The position numbers and the translations under genes are program-made. A stretch of DNA of 8,301 bases, taken from Leptolyngbyaceae cyanobacterium CSSed165cm_216. Its GTDB lineage: Bacteria > Cyanobacteriota > Cyanobacteriia > Phormidesmidales > Phormidesmidaceae. Positions 6,651 to 8,301 of this stretch are shown here, piece after piece. Numbering within the stretch: position 1 is the stretch's first letter; each line of letters starts with the position of its first letter. The stretch lies in NCBI GenBank assembly GCA_007135385.1, contig SLIY01000258.1:1-8301 (forward strand), in the 5' to 3' direction. Under the pieces are notes generated by a model that saw only the letters and a list, made by a program, of their open reading frames with translations, was not told the origin of the DNA and ran no database searches.

Positions 6651-7172
6651 TTAGACGGCCGCAGGCACCCCGGCATAGGCCGGTGCAATTTCCGCTAACT
6701 GGCTGACCAAAGCCGCGATCGCATCGGGGTTGGCATCCTTCTGACTGTTGGCCAGCACCTCCCGCCCGATCACATTGCAGCCCAGGTGAGACAACTGCTG
6801 CCGCATGGCTAGTCCTACTTTTTGGCCGCCGCCGCCACTGTGGCTGGCCAACGCCACCGGCCGACCGTTAAATAGAGCACGAAAGTCTGGGGTGCTGACC
6901 GATAACCAGGCGATCGCATTACTCACTACCGGCGGAATCGAGCCATTGTATTCCGGGGCGCAGATCACCAGCCCCTTATGCTGCTTTAGGGCCTGCTCCA
7001 GCTTGGCCAACCCAGGCCCCACACTGTCGTCGCTGATCACCGAGTCGTATAGCGGGATTTGCAGGTCGGGTAAGGCAATCAGGTCCACAGGGAGGTCTTG
7101 GCGGCTGGCTTCGGCGGCAAAGGCTTCGGCCAGGTGCAGGTTGTTGCCCTTGGTGGCAGAAAGAATCAGCAT
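6651..7172 (-). CDS. NADPH-dependent FMN reductase family protein (flavodoxin fold)
   Basis: From the ATG at 7172 this is a 173-aa flavoprotein of the NADPH-dependent FMN/azo/quinone reductase family. The opening beta strand and phosphate loop (MLILSATKGNNLHLAEAF) bind FMN phosphate. The family block APEYNGSIPPVVSNAIAWLS carries PEYN at 73-76, and the SHSGGGGQKVGLAMRQQL block near 110-127 forms the second flavin contact. It probably reduces FMN or quinones in the cytosol; the natural substrate is unknown. A TTG start three codons upstream (7181) is possible, but I prefer the ATG because it begins exactly at the first strand of the fold. No Shine-Dalgarno is visible. Its stop lies 7 bp from the stop of the convergent helicase gene, so the two transcripts may overlap at their 3' ends. 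Confidence 0.88.
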   Translation of the reverse strand: MLILSATKGNNLHLAEAFAAEASRQDLPVDLIALPDLQIPLYDSVISDDSVGPGLAKLEQALKQHKGLVICAPEYNGSIPPVVSNAIAWLSVSTPDFRALFNGRPVALASHSGGGGQKVGLAMRQQLSHLGCNVIGREVLANSQKDANPDAIAALVSQLAEIAPAYAGVPAAV

Positions 7173-7215
7173 GGGGAACAAAAAATTAACGATAATTTAC
7201 AAACGGTCCTGCCTT

Positions 7216-7302
7216 CAATCTAGCATTGACCTGAATTTAATGGCTTTTCTCCCCCATACCGTCTATCGGTTATTGCAGCCTTGGCAGGCTAACGCTAGAT
7301 TG
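7216..7302. repeat. Imperfect inverted repeat flanking the broken end of the HNH gene
   Basis: CAATCTAGC (7216-7224) is the exact reverse complement of GCTAGATTG (7294-7302). The match extends with three mismatches to 15 of 18 bp (7216-7233 against 7285-7302). The right arm lies inside the HNH gene, in the codons for NLALAC. The left arm lies past its stop and reads NLALT on the plus strand. About 50 bp separate the extended arms. It may be an inverted duplication made when the HNH 3' end was lost. Confidence 0.4.
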
Positions 7303-7460
7303 TCCAACTCGTCAGTACCGCCCTTGGAGCGAGGGATGATGTGTTCGATAGAGAATGGGTCAGGGGAGTACTTGACCTGGCAAAAGCAGTATTCGCAGCA
7401 GTGGTTAGCCCGCTGGGCAACGGCCTGTTTCTGTTTTGAGGTCAGCGAAGGCTTAGCCAT
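7263..7460 (-). pseudogene. HNH endonuclease, C-terminally truncated
   Basis: The 65-aa frame has an intact HNH core. It shows CEYC (22-25), SIEHIIPRSKGG with the catalytic His at 40, LDNLALAC with the middle Asn at 54, and CQGCNN (59-64) giving the second zinc pair and the third motif residue. It stops one residue later. Cyanobacterial homologues, as I know them, continue for roughly another 60-100 residues (K, then a DPxxG...LFNPR segment). None of the three frames past the stop recovers that sequence. I therefore call it a remnant, although the zinc site and active residues are all present and a minimal nuclease cannot be excluded. I chose the ATG at 7460 (MAKPSLT), because homologues begin about there. 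It overlaps the stop of the upstream STAND fragment by 8 bp (ATGGCTAA). Confidence 0.75.
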
Positions 7461-7951
7461 AGGCCGCTGACTCGATAAGGTCGAGCACCGCACCGCCCAC
7501 GGGCACTCGCCGCCCCAGCTTGATCCCCGCCTTCGCCATGGTTTTGCCCACCATGGCCGAAAACCCTTGGGGTGCTTCGGGGTCAGTTTCCAGCTCCTGC
7601 TGGCGCTGGCGATACAGGCGATAGCGGTCGGTAAACTGGTTGAGCTTGTAACCCTGCTCGGTAAACTGTTTCGCCAGGCGACCCATCGCTTCCGGTACGC
7701 TGGCTTCGCTTTCGTCGGTATAGGCGACAGCGGCCCCGGACTCCTGGGCTGCCTTGGAAAACTGCTTCAGCAGGGTGCTTTTGCCCACGCCCCCCTGACC
7801 CCACACGTTGAACAGAAAGCGGCGGCGGGAGTCCTCAAGGGGCAGTTTGAGATTGTCGCCAAAGGTGCTGAGGTAGTCTTCTCGACCAACAAAGTCCGAT
7901 CGTTGGCGCTAGTTTAAGCATCTCTTGCAGACTTTTGGGCGACGGCGGCAT
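7453..7951 (-). pseudogene. STAND/NB-ARC-type ATPase N-terminal fragment with a frameshift
   Basis: An ATG at 7951 opens MPPSPKSLQEMLKL in one frame. The following codons RQRSDFVGREDYLSTFGDN lie in the next frame and run through RRRFLFNVWGQGGVGKSTLL. Together they give the familiar start of a signal-transducing P-loop ATPase (FVGRE, then Walker A GQGGVGKST). The frames switch at CTAG (7909-7912), consistent with one inserted base. Unshifted translation ends at a TGA at 7835-7837 after 38 aa. The only in-frame restart is a GTG at 7806, six codons before the Walker A lysine. The protein then ends after about 165 reconstructed residues, just past DPEAPQGFSAMVGKTMAKAG, where relatives run on for several hundred residues of ATPase, winged-helix and repeat domains. 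It lacks Walker B and any effector. The product is presumably non-functional. Its end coincides with the HNH start, suggesting a deletion joined the two. Confidence 0.72.
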
Positions 7952-8044
7952 GTTGGTACCTGTAAGGCCACAGTTAGCCCTATTTTGACAAGCTTATTGC
8001 CAAAAGACACCCTGTTGCTTCAGAATGGCTAACCTACTGCTGTT

Positions 8045-8187
8045 CTAGCTAAATAAGCGACGCACCTGGACCTGTAGGTTCTCAAACGCAGGCAGAGACA
8101 GAGTTCCCTGGCGGAGGGTTAGCTCTGCTTGGTACTGGCCTGCCCCTAGGTCACGAAATACCTTCAACTGGCTGTGCTGCAAATGTT
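8045..8187 (-). pseudogene. Uma2-family nuclease, C-terminal exon interrupted by a group II intron
   Basis: About 47 residues are present (HLQHSQLKVFRDL, then GQYQAELTLRQGTLSLPAF, then a VQVRRLF end before TAG). They match the usual C-terminal strands of Uma2 proteins (PF05685), a restriction-like nuclease fold that is greatly expanded in cyanobacteria. The catalytic part (PD...E/K motif region) is missing because it would lie upstream, beyond the group II intron. The frame runs back through the intron 3' end to an apparent ATG at 8209, or farther to 8266. Those residues come from intron domains V and VI and are not a real N-terminus. If the 5' exon is intact outside the window, splicing could restore a full gene, in which case this is an exon and not a pseudogene. 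The exact exon edge (8187, or a few bases lower) is uncertain. Confidence 0.65.
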
Positions 8188-8301
8188 GTTGGGTAGGAGA
8201 GAAAGACATCGCTGCCCCTCTCCCCCCTAAGAACCGGACTTGATAGTTTCCCCTCATCCGGCTCAAGCCCTCTGCGAGCCAACGGGTGTTTTGGCCTGAC
8301 C
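8188..8301 (-). mobile_element. Group II intron, 3' end (domains IV end, V and VI), continuing past window edge
   Basis: On the minus strand the window edge reads into the end of domain IV, then a 34-nt domain V (8264 to 8231), a UUA joiner, and a domain VI hairpin. Domain VI has a 14-bp stem (arms 8226-8213 and 8208-8195, with several G-U pairs) capped by a GCGA tetraloop. A single unpaired A at 8194 near the base is the expected branch point. The intron would end in AAC, 6 nt beyond this A, at about 8188; 8185 is an alternative. Domains I-III and any reverse transcriptase/maturase gene would lie to the right. Such introns are self-splicing retroelements and are common in filamentous cyanobacteria. 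Confidence 0.85.
8231..8264 (-). ncRNA. Group II intron domain V (catalytic hairpin)
   Basis: The 34-nt hairpin has the canonical layout. The lower helix GAGCCGGA pairs with UCCGGUUC and contains the AGC catalytic triad. A two-base AG bulge lies on the 3' side, and the upper helix is capped by a GAAA tetraloop. One position of the upper helix is a G-A mismatch (A at 8244), where a C would pair perfectly; the rest is intact. Domain V binds the catalytic magnesium ions for splicing. Confidence 0.88.

Larger units (their letters stand above)
749..6917. repeat. HIP1 octamers GCGATCGC, seven dispersed copies
   Basis: The palindrome GCGATCGC occurs at 749-756, 2335-2342, 3882-3889, 4268-4275, 4621-4628, 6715-6722 and 6910-6917. 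All copies are inside coding genes. This over-representation is a cyanobacterial genome signature. None occurs from 6918 to 8301, the stretch that includes the accessory-gene end. Confidence 0.8.

Noticed and set aside
6664..6690. GC-rich hairpin (GCACC...GGTGC) near the helicase/FMN reductase stops
   Set aside because: It lies inside the FMN reductase coding end and has no T-run in either direction. The pairing is likely a by-product of coding sequence.
7900..7915. Programmed +1 frameshift at CTTAAACTAGCG in the STAND gene
   Set aside because: A stop in the new frame lies at the junction, which resembles programmed sites. However, there is no upstream Shine-Dalgarno-like stimulator, and the gene is truncated downstream anyway, so a simple one-base insertion is the better reading.
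8045..8266. A complete 73-aa gene starting at 8266 or a 54-aa gene from 8209
   Set aside because: The N-terminal residues are translation of group II intron domains V and VI. Only the part after about 8187 resembles a protein family (Uma2 C-terminus).
1..8301. CRISPR arrays, tRNA or rRNA genes
   Set aside because: I saw no regularly spaced repeats with spacers, no cloverleaf and no rRNA-like stretch. The only RNA element I can support is the group II intron end.

Overview
The window is from a cyanobacterium. Seven copies of the HIP1 octamer GCGATCGC occur in 8.3 kb (starting at 749, 2335, 3882, 4268, 4621, 6715 and 6910). The gene families and short interspersed repeats also fit a GC-rich filamentous cyanobacterium of the Leptolyngbya/Nodosilinea kind. 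The genus is inference only.

Left and centre (1-7180) is ordinary chromosome. It begins with the 3' part of a two-transmembrane SLATT/DUF4231 protein. An exported methionine sulfoxide reductase A (msrA) follows on the minus strand. Next come a short conserved hypothetical gene (+) and an exported SH3-like protein (-), which converge on two small hairpins. The SH3 gene has a strong Shine-Dalgarno and three identical decamers in its upstream region. A good sigma-70-type promoter then drives a pirin-family gene, whose stop codon directly abuts the ATG of a long Lhr-like DEXH helicase of the ligase-associated DNA-damage type (TAGATG). An NADPH-dependent FMN reductase lies convergently only 7 bp beyond the helicase stop.

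Right end (about 7216-8301) is a graveyard of accessory genes, all on the minus strand. It holds an HNH nuclease truncated straight after its catalytic core. Overlapping the HNH start is the N-terminal part of a STAND/NB-ARC-type ATPase with a single-base frameshift between its start and its P-loop. Farther right is the C-terminal exon of a Uma2-family nuclease. This exon is directly preceded by the 3' end of a group II intron: a 34-nt domain V and a domain VI with a bulged branch-point adenosine. The intron body and any maturase continue beyond the right edge.

The most notable items are the unlisted group II intron in a Uma2 gene, the frameshifted and truncated STAND-HNH pair, the decamer array before the SH3 gene, and an in-frame interspersed repeat inside the helicase. 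I see no complete new defence system. What is visible on the right looks like remnants of one or more accessory modules.
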